Source: Amycolatopsis coloradensis (GTDB lineage Bacteria > Actinomycetota > Actinomycetes > Mycobacteriales > Pseudonocardiaceae). From it: a stretch of 64,000 nt of DNA. The stretch lies in NCBI RefSeq assembly GCF_001953865.1, contig NZ_MQUQ01000021.1:62001-126000 (forward strand), written 5' to 3'. The notes under the pieces were generated by a model, which was not told where the DNA came from, searched no databases, and saw nothing but the letters and a program-made list of their open reading frames with translations. Positions 23,291-31,771 of this stretch are shown piece by piece. Numbering within the stretch: position 1 is the first letter of the stretch; every line of letters starts with the position of its first letter. The translations under genes and the position numbers were made by a program.

Positions 23291-24258
23291 CGGCGGGATC
23301 CGGGGTTGACGAGGTTGCCGGGGACGCGCCCTTGCAGGGCGTCGATCACCTGCTGGGCGGCCATCAGGCTGGAACGGGACCGGGCCTGTTCCGTCGCGGC
23401 GCCGATATGCGCGGTGACCAGGACGTTGTCGAGCCGCCGCAGCCTGCTGTCGAGTGGCAAGGGCTCCTCCGTGAGCACGTCCAGGGCCGCGCCCGCCAGC
23501 GCGCCGTTCTCCAGCGCGTCGGCGAGGGCGTCCTCGTCCACCACTTCTCCGCGCGCCGTGTTGATCAGGAAAGCCCCGTGCTTGACCTTCCGCAGTGCGG
23601 AGGCGTCGATCAGGTGACGAGTGGAGTCGTCGAGGAAGAGGTGCAGGCTGAGGAAGTCGGCCTCCGCCAGGACCTCGTCGAAGGTGCGCCCTTCGACGCC
23701 TGTTTCAGACAGGAAGTCCTCGTCCGGGTACGGATCGTGAGCGACGACCCGCATCCCGAGGGCCAGCCCGAGCCGTGCCACGGTCTTGCCGATCGAACCC
23801 AGGCCGATCAGGCCGAGCACCGCGCCGTCGAGTTCCCGTCCGCTGCGCTGCTCCCAGCGACCAGCCTGGATGCTCGCGATGTTCTGCGGGATCAGGCGAG
23901 CGCAGTTGAGCATGAGCGCCAGGACGTGCTCGGCGACCGACCGGCGGTTGGCGCCGGGGGTGTAGGTGACGGCCACGCCACCCCGGGTCGCCGCGTCGAG
24001 ATCGATGTTGTCGTAGCCGACTCCGCAGCGGCCGAACACCTTGAGCCGGGTCGCGGCCTCGATGACGCCGGCCGGGAAGGCGTCGGTCCCCGCGACGATC
24101 CCGTCGGCGTCACGGACGAGGTCGGCCAGGGGAGTGCCGGTGGCCTCGCGCTGTGCGGGGGTGGTGAAGACGGTGTCGAATCCCGCGTCCGACAGGAGCT
24201 TGTCGACCTCGCCGCCGGGTTTCAGATACGGGGTCGTCACGAGTACGTGCATGGTCAT
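23287..24258 (-). CDS. D-2-hydroxyacid dehydrogenase (PGDH/SerA-like)
   Basis: A 323-residue NAD-dependent 2-hydroxyacid dehydrogenase. The Rossmann motif is GLGSIGKTVARLG, followed by the substrate Arg segment NTARGEVVDEDAL and the catalytic His in TAHIGAATEQA. It lacks the ACT domain of biosynthetic SerA. It heads the Otn-like operon. In described L-threonate or D-threonate pathways, step one uses a HIBADH-type (LtnD-like) enzyme, so a PGDH-fold enzyme here would be a substitution. It would oxidise the C2 hydroxyl to give the 2-oxo acid. The ATG at 24252 is an alternative start. Confidence 0.82.
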   Translation of the reverse strand: MTMHVLVTTPYLKPGGEVDKLLSDAGFDTVFTTPAQREATGTPLADLVRDADGIVAGTDAFPAGVIEAATRLKVFGRCGVGYDNIDLDAATRGGVAVTYTPGANRRSVAEHVLALMLNCARLIPQNIASIQAGRWEQRSGRELDGAVLGLIGLGSIGKTVARLGLALGMRVVAHDPYPDEDFLSETGVEGRTFDEVLAEADFLSLHLFLDDSTRHLIDASALRKVKHGAFLINTARGEVVDEDALADALENGALAGAALDVLTEEPLPLDSRLRRLDNVLVTAHIGAATEQARSRSSLMAAQQVIDALQGRVPGNLVNPGSRR

Positions 24259-24294
24259 CCGGGTCGTTTCTCCTGTTCGAAGCTGCCTGATGGA

Positions 24295-24324
24295 AATACT
24301 ATAGGATTCATGTCAATACTATAG
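24295..24324. promoter_or_regulatory. tandem GntR-type operator repeats
   Basis: AATACTATAG occurs at 24295-24304 and again at 24315-24324, exactly 20 bases apart, in an otherwise G/C-rich 126-base gap between the divergent dehydrogenase and GntR genes. Two half-sites on one helix face suit a dimeric FCD-GntR regulator. Confidence 0.6.
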
Positions 24325-24384
24325 CGAGGCAAGATCAAGGCGGCCGGGAGCGCGGGATATCGTGATGCGACTAAGGAGGGATCT

Positions 24385-25083
24385 ATGACTTCCCCGCGGG
24401 GGTCCGGACGACGACAGCCGCTCGCCGACCGGATGTACGAGGTGCTGCTGGGGCAGTTCACCGACGGCCGATGGTCCGCGGGCGAACCGGTCAACATCGG
24501 CGCGTTGTCACGGGAACTCGACGTCAGCCAGACACCGCTGCGGGAAGCGCTGGCGCGGCTGGAACACACCGGGCTCGTCCGCCGCGAGGCGCTCAAGGGC
24601 TACCGGGTCGCCCCGCTGCTGACCGAGTTCGAACTGGTGAAACTGATGGACGCGCGCCTGGTCCTCGAACCCGCGCTCGCCTACGAAGCCGCCCGCCGGA
24701 CGACGCCCGAGTTCCTCGGGGAGCTTTTGGAGAGCGTCGACGACCTCGCGCGCGCGGCCACCTCGCCGGACACCGCGGCCTTCAGCGCGTACTGGACCAT
24801 CGACGAACGGTTCCACCTGCTCATCGCCGCCCAGGCGGACAATCCGTTCCTGGAGAAGGCATACCGGTCACTCGGGGGACAGGTGCAGCGGTTCAGGTTC
24901 TTCGCGAAGCTCGGGTCCGCCAGGGGAGCGCCCGGACTCGCGGCGGAGGAGCATCGCGCCGTCTACGACGCTCTGGTGGCGGGGGAGCCCGACGAGACGG
25001 CCGCTCGGATGCGCCGGCATATCGAGAACGCCAAACAGCGCGTCCTGGAAGACCGGAAGTCGGTCGAAGCGGCCGGTCGCTGA
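24385..25083 (+). CDS. GntR family regulator, FCD subfamily
   Basis: A 232-residue regulator. The winged helix spans about 15-75 (GEPVNIGALSRELDVSQTPLREALARLEHTGLV) and the all-helical FCD ligand domain about 85-220. The metal-binding residues of FCD are visible: Asp in MDARLVLEPAL, His in DERFHLLI, and His in AEEHRAVYDAL with RRHIENAKQ. A strong AAGGAGGG ribosome site precedes the ATG. It is divergent from the sugar-acid operon and very likely senses its substrate or an intermediate. Confidence 0.88.
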   Translation: MTSPRGSGRRQPLADRMYEVLLGQFTDGRWSAGEPVNIGALSRELDVSQTPLREALARLEHTGLVRREALKGYRVAPLLTEFELVKLMDARLVLEPALAYEAARRTTPEFLGELLESVDDLARAATSPDTAAFSAYWTIDERFHLLIAAQADNPFLEKAYRSLGGQVQRFRFFAKLGSARGAPGLAAEEHRAVYDALVAGEPDETAARMRRHIENAKQRVLEDRKSVEAAGR

Positions 25084-25156
25084 CCCTTTTTAAGTGTATA
25101 ACGACTTATGCACCGGGGCAAAGTTCAAGAAACCTGGATTTTTAGAGAAAAACTCG

Positions 25157-25942
25157 CTAAGACCGACACAGATCAAGCCATCCTCCGACAGGTAGGACAT
25201 GGGCACGCCGTCCGGCATGCTCGCGGAACTCGCTTTCCGGGTCGGCGACTTCGACGTAGCCCGCGCTCTTGTCCGACTGCTCCTGCTCGTAGTGCGTCGG
25301 CACCGCGTACCTGGCGTCGAGGATCTCCGCGGCCGCGGCGGACTGCCTCGGGTCCATCGCGGCGGGCAGCGGGCTCGGCGGCTGGAGGTGCGGCGCGTCG
25401 ACCACCGCGCCGTTGGCGGGCAGGAACGCCGCGTCGAACGGGCCGAACCGGCGCGCGATGAGCCACCAGTAGCCGTGGAACATCGTGTCGCCGCCGTGGA
25501 AGACCCGGTGCCCGTCGGCTTGTACCACCCAGTTCAGCTGGGGGTCGCCCAAACCGTCGACAGCGGGGACCGCGGTGACGAGGAACGGCCCGATTTCGCG
25601 AGCGGACCAGGGATCCACGGTCTCGGCGGTCAGTCTGTGCAGGACCAGCTCGCGCTCGGCCGTCAGCGTCGTCAGGTTGTCCACGTCGTCACCGTGGCCG
25701 GGTGCCGGCCGGAGCACCGGCGCTCCCGGTGCCAGCACGTCGGCGAGCGCGGCCGCGTCGGTGTGGTCCCGGTGCAGATGGGTGACCAGCGCGGCGGTGG
25801 CCGTCCCGCTCGGAGCTGTCAGTCCGTCGCCGGGCTTCCATTCGGTGAACAGCGGCGAGAGGTCTCGCACGTAGTCGATCACCAGTCGTTCGCCGCCCGC
25901 CTCGATCTCCAGTCCGGCCCAGCCCAGTCGTCGCGTTCGCAT
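25157..25942 (-). CDS. metallo-beta-lactamase-fold hydrolase
   Basis: A 261-residue MBL protein of the UlaG/YtnP-like group. Metal motif THLHRDHTD lies at 54-62. Later ligands are a His/Asp in VFHGGDTMFHGYW and a C-terminal His in PTHYEQEQ. The ATG at 25942 has AAGGAG eight bases upstream, so the longer in-frame extension is ignored. The substrate is unknown. It is divergent from a TetR regulator with a strong shared dyad, so it is probably that regulator's target. Confidence 0.83.
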   Translation of the reverse strand: MRTRRLGWAGLEIEAGGERLVIDYVRDLSPLFTEWKPGDGLTAPSGTATAALVTHLHRDHTDAAALADVLAPGAPVLRPAPGHGDDVDNLTTLTAERELVLHRLTAETVDPWSAREIGPFLVTAVPAVDGLGDPQLNWVVQADGHRVFHGGDTMFHGYWWLIARRFGPFDAAFLPANGAVVDAPHLQPPSPLPAAMDPRQSAAAAEILDARYAVPTHYEQEQSDKSAGYVEVADPESEFREHAGRRAHVLPVGGWLDLCRS

Positions 25943-25978
25943 CCTGTACTCCTTCTTCACGGTGGATGCGGCGAAATT

Positions 25979-26024
25979 TAGCGTACGGACGTTCTCTAAA
26001 GCAATAGCGAACGGCCGTACGCTA
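25979..26024. promoter_or_regulatory. TetR operator pair between the MBL and TetR genes
   Basis: TAGCGTACGGACGTTC (25979-25994) is repeated inverted at 26009-26024 with 15 of 16 bases matching. The repeat covers both divergent promoters and ends 10 bases before the TetR ATG. Confidence 0.7.
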
Positions 26025-26034
26025 TCCTGGCTAC

Positions 26035-26637
26035 ATGTCACCCCGACGCTCAGCGGCCGAAGCGCAGGCCACCAGGGGTCGGATCCTCGGCCGTGCCGCC
26101 GAGATCGCCTCCGAGGAAGGGCTGGACGGCATCACCATCGGTCGGCTCGCGGAGGAACTGGAGATGAGCAAGTCCGGAGTGCACAAGCACTTCGGCACCA
26201 AGGAGACCTTGCAGATCTCCACGATGGACAAGGCGTTCGTGGATTTCTGGCACCGGGTGGTCGAGCCCGCGCTGGCCGAGCCGCCGGGTCTGCGGCGGTT
26301 GCGCGCGGTGTGCGCGAACTCCGTGGGCTACCTGGAAGCGCCGCTGCTGCCCGGCGGCTGCCTGATGACCGCCGCGCTCAGCGAGTACGACGGCCGCCCC
26401 GGACGGGTCCGTGACGCGGTGGCCGAGGTGTGGTCGCGTTGGCAGGACCAGTTGCGGGCGGATCTCGCCGCGGCGGTGGAGAACGGCGAGCTGCCCGCCG
26501 GGTTCGATATCGAACAGGCGTTGTTCGAGATCGTCGCTGCCGGCCTGGCACTGAACGCGGCCATGCAGCTCCAGCACGACCGGGCGGCGGCGGGCCGGGC
26601 CCGGCGGGCGATCGAACGGGCGTTGGATCAGGCCTGA
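26035..26637 (+). CDS. TetR family transcriptional regulator
   Basis: A 200-residue TetR protein. ATRGRILGRAAEIASEEGLD leads into the HTH ITIGRLAEELEMSKSGVHKHF (about 35-55). The C-terminal domain is of the TetR_C_16/YsiA-like group, with AVCANSVGYLEAPLLPGGCL, and an Ala/Arg-rich end. It is divergent from the MBL-fold hydrolase and flanked by the long inverted operator at 25979-26024, so it most likely represses itself and the hydrolase. Confidence 0.85.
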   Translation: MSPRRSAAEAQATRGRILGRAAEIASEEGLDGITIGRLAEELEMSKSGVHKHFGTKETLQISTMDKAFVDFWHRVVEPALAEPPGLRRLRAVCANSVGYLEAPLLPGGCLMTAALSEYDGRPGRVRDAVAEVWSRWQDQLRADLAAAVENGELPAGFDIEQALFEIVAAGLALNAAMQLQHDRAAAGRARRAIERALDQA

Positions 26638-26760
26638 TCCACGGTCCGAGCCGGCAAGGGGCAACTCGCCCAGAACGTCGCCGCCCTGGAGCGACGACGC
26701 ACGTGGTGATCACGCACGGCCGAGATCACGGCGAACATGCGTCGTCAGCCCGGACAGTCC

Positions 26761-27852
26761 CTATCCCGCGGCGAGAAGCTTGAGGAAGAAGACGCGGATG
26801 TCCTCGGCGAGCAGGTTCGGTACCTCCATCGCGGCGAAGTGGCCGCCGCGCTCGAACTCGGACCAGTGTCTGATGTCGTAGAGCCGCTCGGCCAGCGGCC
26901 GCACCGACTGCGTGATGTCGTACGGAAGGACGGCCACGCCGAGTGGAACCGGACACGGCGCGATCCCGCTCAGCGTGGCGTCATGATGCAGTCGCGCCGA
27001 GGAGGCCGCGGTCGCGGTGAGCCAGTACAGGGAGATGTCGGTGAGGATCCGGTCGTCGCTGACCGGTGAGCGGGGATCCGTCCACTGCGCGAAGCGCTCG
27101 GCGATCCAGGCCAGCTGGCCGACCGGTGAGTCGGTCAGCGCGTAGCCGATGGTCTGCGGGGTGGCGACTTGCAGGGCCTGGTACGGCGGGCGATTCGCCA
27201 TGAGCTGACGGATCTTGTCGAGCCGTGCTTCGTCCTTTTCGGACAATTCGAGGCCGGCGTCCGGATCCGGCCGGGTCGGCAGGTAGTTGACGTGCACGCC
27301 GACGACCTGTTCGGGAGCGACCGCGCCGAGTGCGGTCGAGATGCCCGAGCCGAAGTCGCCGCCCTGTGCGCCGTAGCGCTCGTATCCGAGTCTGTGCATC
27401 AGTTCTGCCCAGGCTCGTGCGATGCGGAGGACGTCCCAGCCGCGTTCGTGGGTCGGACCGGAGAACCCGTAGCCCGGGATGGACGGGATCACCAGGTGGA
27501 AGTCGCGTGCCAGCGGCTCGATCACGTCGAGGAACTCCAGGAACGAACCGGGCCAGCCGTGGGTGAGGACCAGTGCGAGCGCGTCCGGGTTCGCGGACCG
27601 GACGTGGACGAAGTGGATGTTCTGGCCTTCGATTTCGGTGGTGAAGTGTGGAAGCTCGTTGAGCTCGGCTTCGTGTGCGCGCCAGTCGTAGCCGGTGCGC
27701 CAGTGTTCGGCCAGTTCCTTGAGGCGTGCCAGCGGGAAGCCGTAGTCCCAGCCGGCGTCGGTGACCTCGTTGGGCCAGCGGGTGCGGGACAAACGGTCGT
27801 GGAGATCGTCGAGGTCGGTCTGGGGGATGTCGATGCGGAAGGGCTTGATCAC
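26761..27852 (-). CDS. epoxide hydrolase, EHN-domain type
   Basis: A 363-residue enzyme with an EHN domain (about 3-92, including HWRTGYDWRAHEAELNELPHF). The oxyanion motif is HGWPG (98-102), nucleophile Asp166 is in QGGDFGSG, and the C-terminal GGHFAAMEVPN carries the His. The general organisation matches the enzyme at 15336-16514, but the two are clearly diverged, so they are paralogues by descent rather than a recent duplication. It is divergent from a MarR gene, with several inverted repeats between them that would serve as MarR sites. Confidence 0.87.
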   Translation of the reverse strand: MIKPFRIDIPQTDLDDLHDRLSRTRWPNEVTDAGWDYGFPLARLKELAEHWRTGYDWRAHEAELNELPHFTTEIEGQNIHFVHVRSANPDALALVLTHGWPGSFLEFLDVIEPLARDFHLVIPSIPGYGFSGPTHERGWDVLRIARAWAELMHRLGYERYGAQGGDFGSGISTALGAVAPEQVVGVHVNYLPTRPDPDAGLELSEKDEARLDKIRQLMANRPPYQALQVATPQTIGYALTDSPVGQLAWIAERFAQWTDPRSPVSDDRILTDISLYWLTATAASSARLHHDATLSGIAPCPVPLGVAVLPYDITQSVRPLAERLYDIRHWSEFERGGHFAAMEVPNLLAEDIRVFFLKLLAAG

Positions 27853-27911
27853 GGCCTTGGCTCCCAGCTGCTCATTCGGCGCCTAAATGTTCGGGCGACT
27901 AACGTTTGGTA

Positions 27912-27937
27912 CCCGAACGATACCGCAATCGTTCGGG
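27912..27937. promoter_or_regulatory. MarR operator before the epoxide hydrolase and marR-like gene
   Basis: CCCGAACGAT (27912-27921) and ATCGTTCGGG (27928-27937) are perfect 10-base arms around six bases. Related half-sites (TGTTCGGGCG upstream, CCAACGATTG downstream) lie close by, suggesting several overlapping sites between the divergent genes. Confidence 0.7.
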
Positions 27938-27964
27938 CTCCCAACGATTGGTTAGACTCGTCAC

Positions 27965-28450
27965 ATGGAGAACTCGTCCCAGGAGAGGGCCGCCCGGTGG
28001 CAGGGCCTGCCCAGCTGGCTGCTCACCCAGACCGCGAACCACGCGCATCGCCTGGTTACCGACGGGTTTTCCGCCGTCAACGCCCGGGGTTACCACTACC
28101 GCGTGCTGGCGACACTGGAGGAGTTCGGGCCCGCCAGTCAGGCGACGCTGGGCCGCCGCAGCGGAATCCACGTCAGCGAGATGGTCGCGACGATCAACGA
28201 ACTCGCCGAACGTGAACTGGTCGAGCGCGCGCCGGATCCCGCCGATCGGCGGCGCAACGTCATCTCGCTGACCACCGCGGGCAAGCGGCAGCTGCGACGG
28301 CTGGAGAAGCAGCTGGCCGAGCGCCAGGACGAGCTGCTGGAACCGCTGTCACCCGGCGAGCGGGAGCGGTTCACCGAACTGTTGTCGAAGCTGCTGGGTC
28401 ACCACGATCGGCGAACCGGCGAGGCCTGGGCCGACCAATCACAAGCCTAG
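27965..28450 (+). CDS. MarR family transcriptional regulator
   Basis: A 161-residue MarR protein. Helical dimerisation segments surround the winged helix: FGPASQATLGRRSGIHVSEM, then VATINELAERELVERAPDPA, with the wing DRRRNVISLTTAGKRQL. MarR proteins usually release DNA on binding a phenolic or other aromatic compound. It is divergent from an epoxide hydrolase with perfect dyads between them, so the hydrolase is the likely target. Confidence 0.87.
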   Translation: MENSSQERAARWQGLPSWLLTQTANHAHRLVTDGFSAVNARGYHYRVLATLEEFGPASQATLGRRSGIHVSEMVATINELAERELVERAPDPADRRRNVISLTTAGKRQLRRLEKQLAERQDELLEPLSPGERERFTELLSKLLGHHDRRTGEAWADQSQA

Positions 28451-28460
28451 ACGATGGATT

Positions 28461-28493
28461 CCGTGGAAATCATGTGAAGCTCAGTGAGGCGCC
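28461..28493. repeat. 33-base repeat, copy 2
   Basis: Second copy of the element at 17048-17080 (29 of 33 bases identical), placed 10 bases after the MarR gene stop. Confidence 0.75.
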
Positions 28494-28496
28494 CCG

Positions 28497-28530
28497 GACG
28501 AGGAGAAGAGGCCTGGCCCCGTTCCTCGTC
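28497..28530. terminator. possible bidirectional terminator between convergent genes
   Basis: GACGAGGA (28497-28504) and TCCTCGTC (28523-28530) are perfect arms with an 18-base loop, between the convergent MarR and oxidoreductase genes. There is no T run, so efficiency is uncertain. Confidence 0.4.
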
Positions 28531-28561
28531 GAGGTGGTCGCTTATCAGGCTGGCAGGGCGA

Positions 28562-29512
28562 TCACAGGACGAGCATGAGTTTGCCGCCGGGCCGGCGTGA
28601 TCGGCTGAGCTTGGCCGCTTCCTGGATCTGGTCGAGTGTGTAGGTGTGGGCGACCGGTACGACCAGGATGCCTTCGCCGGCGAGCCTGGCGAACTCATTC
28701 ATCTGGTCGTAGCGGATCTCGGTGGTGATCCGGACGCCCAGTTCGGCCGCGGCGGCGAAGTCCGAGACGGTGAGGACACGGTCGGGATCCCCGGTCAGCT
28801 CGATCAAGGTCGGTAGCGAGCCGCCGACCGGACTGGGCTGGTCGGCGCGGTCGATCCGGCCCCCGGTCGGCGCGGTGTCCAGGGCGCGGTCCACGGGGCC
28901 CGGGGTCAATGCGCTGACGCGTTCGGCCATGCCCTCGCCGTAGGCGGTCACCTGGGCGCCGATTTCCTCCAGGGCGGCGGCCCGAGTCGGCCCGGCTGTG
29001 GCGATCACCCGAATACCCCGGTGCAGCGCGAAGCGCACCGCCGCTTCGCCCACGGTAGTGCCCGCACCGTGGACGAGCAGCAGTTCGCCCGGCTGGACGC
29101 CGAGGTCGTCGAGTGCGCGCCACGCCGTCTCGGCCGCCATCGGCAGCGCGGCGGCCTGCTCGGCGGTGACGCCCTCGGGAATGCGTGCCCAGGCCGGCAT
29201 CAGCGCGTACTCGGCGGCGCCGGCGGTCGGTCCGTCGAAGGTGGCCGGGCCGAACACGCGGTCGCCGACCTGGACGCCGGTGACGCCCTCGCCGAGCGCC
29301 TCGACGGTGCCGGCGACCTCGAGGCCGAGCCCGCGCGGCAGCGGTGGCAGCTGGTCTGCGAGGAGACCGTCGACGACGTGCCAGTCGGCCGGTGTCAGGC
29401 CGCACGCCCGCACGGCGATGCGGATCTGGCCGGGCCCCGGCTCCGGCTGTGGGACGTCGCGGAGCACGATCACGTCCGGGGAGCCGAACCGGTCGAATTG
29501 CAGAGCCTTCAT
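28562..29512 (-). CDS. zinc-independent quinone oxidoreductase (MDR superfamily)
   Basis: A 316-residue NADPH:quinone-oxidoreductase-type MDR protein. The N-terminal GroES-like domain has VRACGLTPADWHVVDG and GLGLEVAGTVEALGEGV. The Rossmann domain has VHGAGTTVGEAAVRFALHRG (about 145-164). The C-end is QIQEAAKLSRSRRPGGKLML. No zinc-binding Cys set is present. It would reduce a quinone or enone with NADPH. It is divergent from a TetR regulator, with two matching operators covering the promoters. Confidence 0.87.
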   Translation of the reverse strand: MKALQFDRFGSPDVIVLRDVPQPEPGPGQIRIAVRACGLTPADWHVVDGLLADQLPPLPRGLGLEVAGTVEALGEGVTGVQVGDRVFGPATFDGPTAGAAEYALMPAWARIPEGVTAEQAAALPMAAETAWRALDDLGVQPGELLLVHGAGTTVGEAAVRFALHRGIRVIATAGPTRAAALEEIGAQVTAYGEGMAERVSALTPGPVDRALDTAPTGGRIDRADQPSPVGGSLPTLIELTGDPDRVLTVSDFAAAAELGVRITTEIRYDQMNEFARLAGEGILVVPVAHTYTLDQIQEAAKLSRSRRPGGKLMLVL

Positions 29513-29529
29513 GACGATCTCCTACCTGA

Positions 29530-29582
29530 TGACAGCATCTGTTGTCATTGGACCGTACCAGCTGATAACAGCTCCTGTTGTC
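29530..29582. promoter_or_regulatory. two TetR-type operators 36 bases apart
   Basis: TGACAGCATCTGTTGTCA (29530-29547) and TAACAGCTCCTGTTGTC (29566-29582) share the ACAG-N3-CTGTTGTC pattern and are each near-palindromic. They fill the gap between the oxidoreductase and TetR genes. Confidence 0.65.
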
Positions 29583-29596
29583 GTATCCTGGTGGGT

Positions 29597-30169
29597 ATGC
29601 CGCGATGGGAATCCGACGCACAGGGCCGACTCGAACGCGCGGCGCTCGAGCTGTTCGAGACGCAGGGGTTCGAGCGCACCTCGGTCGCGCAGATCGCAGG
29701 CGCCGCCGGTCTGAAGGAGCGCTCCTTCTATCGATATTTCCCCGACAAGCGGGAAGTCCTCTTCGCCGGCAACGAACTCGAGGCCCACCTTGTCGCCCAG
29801 GTCGAGGCGGCCGACCCGGGCCTCACCCCGATTGAGGCGCTGCTGACCGCGCTGGGAACCGCCGAGGAGATCTTCCGCCCACGCGAGTTCCTGCTGCGCC
29901 GGGGAAGAGTGATCGCCGCCAACCCGGCACTGGCCGAGCGCGATCTGATCAAGCTCGCCGACATCGCCGACGCGCTGGCACCGGCGCTCGAGCGCCGCGG
30001 CGTCGAGCGCGGCAAAGCACGCTTCATCATCGACGTGGTGCTGGCAATCCACCGGCGCGCCATGCCCCGCTGGCTGGCCGAGCCGGACACCACCCTCGCT
30101 CAGCTCATGGCCCAAGCCGCCGCCGAGCTGCGTGAGGCGGTCACACTGCCGGCTCCGAGAGTCCGCTGA
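29597..30169 (+). CDS. TetR family transcriptional regulator
   Basis: A 190-residue TetR protein starting at the ATG at 29597 (MPRWESDAQGRLERAALELF). A much longer upstream open frame is the shadow of the opposite oxidoreductase. The HTH is TSVAQIAGAAGLKERSFYRYFPDKREVL (about 25-52). The C-terminal domain includes FRPREFLLRRGRVIAANPAL. It probably represses the divergent quinone oxidoreductase through the paired sites at 29530-29582 and responds to a quinone-like inducer (inference). Confidence 0.85.
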   Translation: MPRWESDAQGRLERAALELFETQGFERTSVAQIAGAAGLKERSFYRYFPDKREVLFAGNELEAHLVAQVEAADPGLTPIEALLTALGTAEEIFRPREFLLRRGRVIAANPALAERDLIKLADIADALAPALERRGVERGKARFIIDVVLAIHRRAMPRWLAEPDTTLAQLMAQAAAELREAVTLPAPRVR

Positions 30170-30535
30170 GCCGACTGTTGCCTGCAGGTCAGGACCCCGG
30201 GTAGCGCTGGTTGACGTCGATGATCAGTCCGGGGTCGGCTGGTGTTCACGCAGCAGCGCGGTGACTTCGTCGCCGGTGACGGCGGGATGTGGCCGATGTG
30301 CCGGGCGCGCTGGACGGCGGCCTCGGAGCCCGCGCCGCGAACGGCTTCGACGGTCTTCTCGGCGTCGGCCGCGGAGCGCCGGCCTCGGCGAGGGTGGTGG
30401 AAGTTTCGACCGCAGGAGCGGGGGCGGTCGCTGGGAAACACAAGACCAGGTGGGGTCACAAACCTGGTTTGTGGTCTTCCCCACGTGCGTTGAACTGCGA
30501 TTATCCACGATCGAACAGCGAAATAACTTCACATT
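30170..30535. other. 366-base gap with decayed coding traces
   Basis: No intact gene is visible. On the minus strand, successive frames give DAEKTVEAVRGAGSEAAVQR, then VTGDEVTALLREHQP and, after another shift, LIIDVNQRYPGS. This looks like one eroded reading frame whose family I do not recognise. A palindrome near its right end may belong to the next gene's promoter. Confidence 0.4.
30457..30473. promoter_or_regulatory. 17-base perfect palindrome before the PIG-V-like gene
   Basis: CACAAACCTGGTTTGTG has perfect 8-base arms around one T. Outside it, AAGACCA (30442-30448) and TGGTCTT (30472-30478) form a second inverted pair. It lies 63 bases before the GTG at 30536, an operator-like position. 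Confidence 0.5.
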
Positions 30536-31771
30536 GTGGACACTCTGAGCGTGCTCCGAGAAGTCGACGATCTTGATCAGCCCGCCGGTCCCGGGACGGC
30601 GCCCCGGCAGGGGCGTCCGGCGCGTGTGTTCGAGAGAGTTCTCGACCGGCTGGCCTGGTCGCCGTATCCGCGGGCGATCCTGCTGTATCTCGTGATCCGC
30701 ACGGCCAGTGTCCAGTTGCTCGCCCTGCTGGCCGCCCGGCGCGGCGGGACGCTGACCGATCGGCTGACCGCGTGGGACGGGCAGTGGTATCTACGGTTGG
30801 CGGTGCACGGATACGCCGATCTGCCGGGGACGCTGGACGCGGCGAGGCAGCCGTATTCGGATGCGCCGATGGCGTTCTTCCCGCTGTATCCGAGGCTCGT
30901 CGAGGCGGTGATGTGGATCGGGCTCGACGTCGTGACGGCGGCGCTGGCGGTGTCGGTGCTGGCCGGTCTGGTGCTGGCGTGCGGGCTGATCCGGATCGGG
31001 CGGGCGGTGTCGGCGGATCGGGGTGACCGGACCGGTCTGCTGCTGGTGGCGTTGTGGGCCGGGGCGCCGATGGCGATCGTGTTCTCGATGGCTTACACGG
31101 AGGCTGTCTTCTGCGCGCTGGCGGTGTGGGCGCTGGTGTGTGTGCTGGAGCGGCGCTGGTTGTGGGCCGGGGCGTGCGCGTTCGCGGCCGGGTTGTCGAG
31201 GTCGACGGCGGTGGTGCTGGTCGCGGTGGTCGTCGTCGCGGCGCTGATCACGGCCTTCCGGCGTCCTGAGGAGCGGGTTCGAGCGCTGGCGGGCGCGGTG
31301 ATCGCGCCGCTGGGGGTGGCGAGCTATCTGGGGTTCGTGGCCTACCGGACGGGGAGCTGGACCGGGTGGCAGGACATCGAGCTGCGGGGCTGGGACACCG
31401 AGTTCGATTTCGGGGCGGAGACCTGGGATTCGGTGCTGACGCGGTTGACCGCGGACGAGTCGGTGTTCTCCACGCTGACGGTGTTGTTCCTGCTCGGGGC
31501 GGTGGCACTGGCCGTGGTGGCGGTGTGCCTGCGGGTGCCGTGGCCGTTGACGCTCTACGGCGTCGGTGTGCTGTTGCTGGCCATCGGGACGCGGGGGCTG
31601 CCGGACGCGAAGATCCGGTTCATCCTGCCCGCGTTCCCGGTGCTGATCCCGATCGCGATCGGGCTGTCGAAGCGGCGGACGGCGACGGCGGTGGTGGCCG
31701 GGGCGGTGTGGGTGGTCTTGGGCGCGTGGTTCTCGGCTCACGCGCTGACGGCATGGCGCTACGCGATCTAG
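30536..31771 (+). CDS. PIG-V/Gpi18-like membrane mannosyltransferase homologue
   Basis: A 411-residue multi-pass membrane protein (about 9-10 hydrophobic segments). The first lumenal loop carries LTAWDGQWYLRLAVHGYADL, with the acidic residue and aromatic pair typical of GT-C glycosyltransferases. Later it has FFPLYPRLV and MAYTEAVFCALAVWALVC, the signatures of the PIG-V/actinobacterial homologue group. It probably transfers a sugar from a polyprenyl donor outside the membrane, perhaps to a lipoglycan. The GTG start at 30536 gives a soluble N-tail of about 40 residues. It stands alone. Confidence 0.8.
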   Translation: MDTLSVLREVDDLDQPAGPGTAPRQGRPARVFERVLDRLAWSPYPRAILLYLVIRTASVQLLALLAARRGGTLTDRLTAWDGQWYLRLAVHGYADLPGTLDAARQPYSDAPMAFFPLYPRLVEAVMWIGLDVVTAALAVSVLAGLVLACGLIRIGRAVSADRGDRTGLLLVALWAGAPMAIVFSMAYTEAVFCALAVWALVCVLERRWLWAGACAFAAGLSRSTAVVLVAVVVVAALITAFRRPEERVRALAGAVIAPLGVASYLGFVAYRTGSWTGWQDIELRGWDTEFDFGAETWDSVLTRLTADESVFSTLTVLFLLGAVALAVVAVCLRVPWPLTLYGVGVLLLAIGTRGLPDAKIRFILPAFPVLIPIAIGLSKRRTATAVVAGAVWVVLGAWFSAHALTAWRYAI

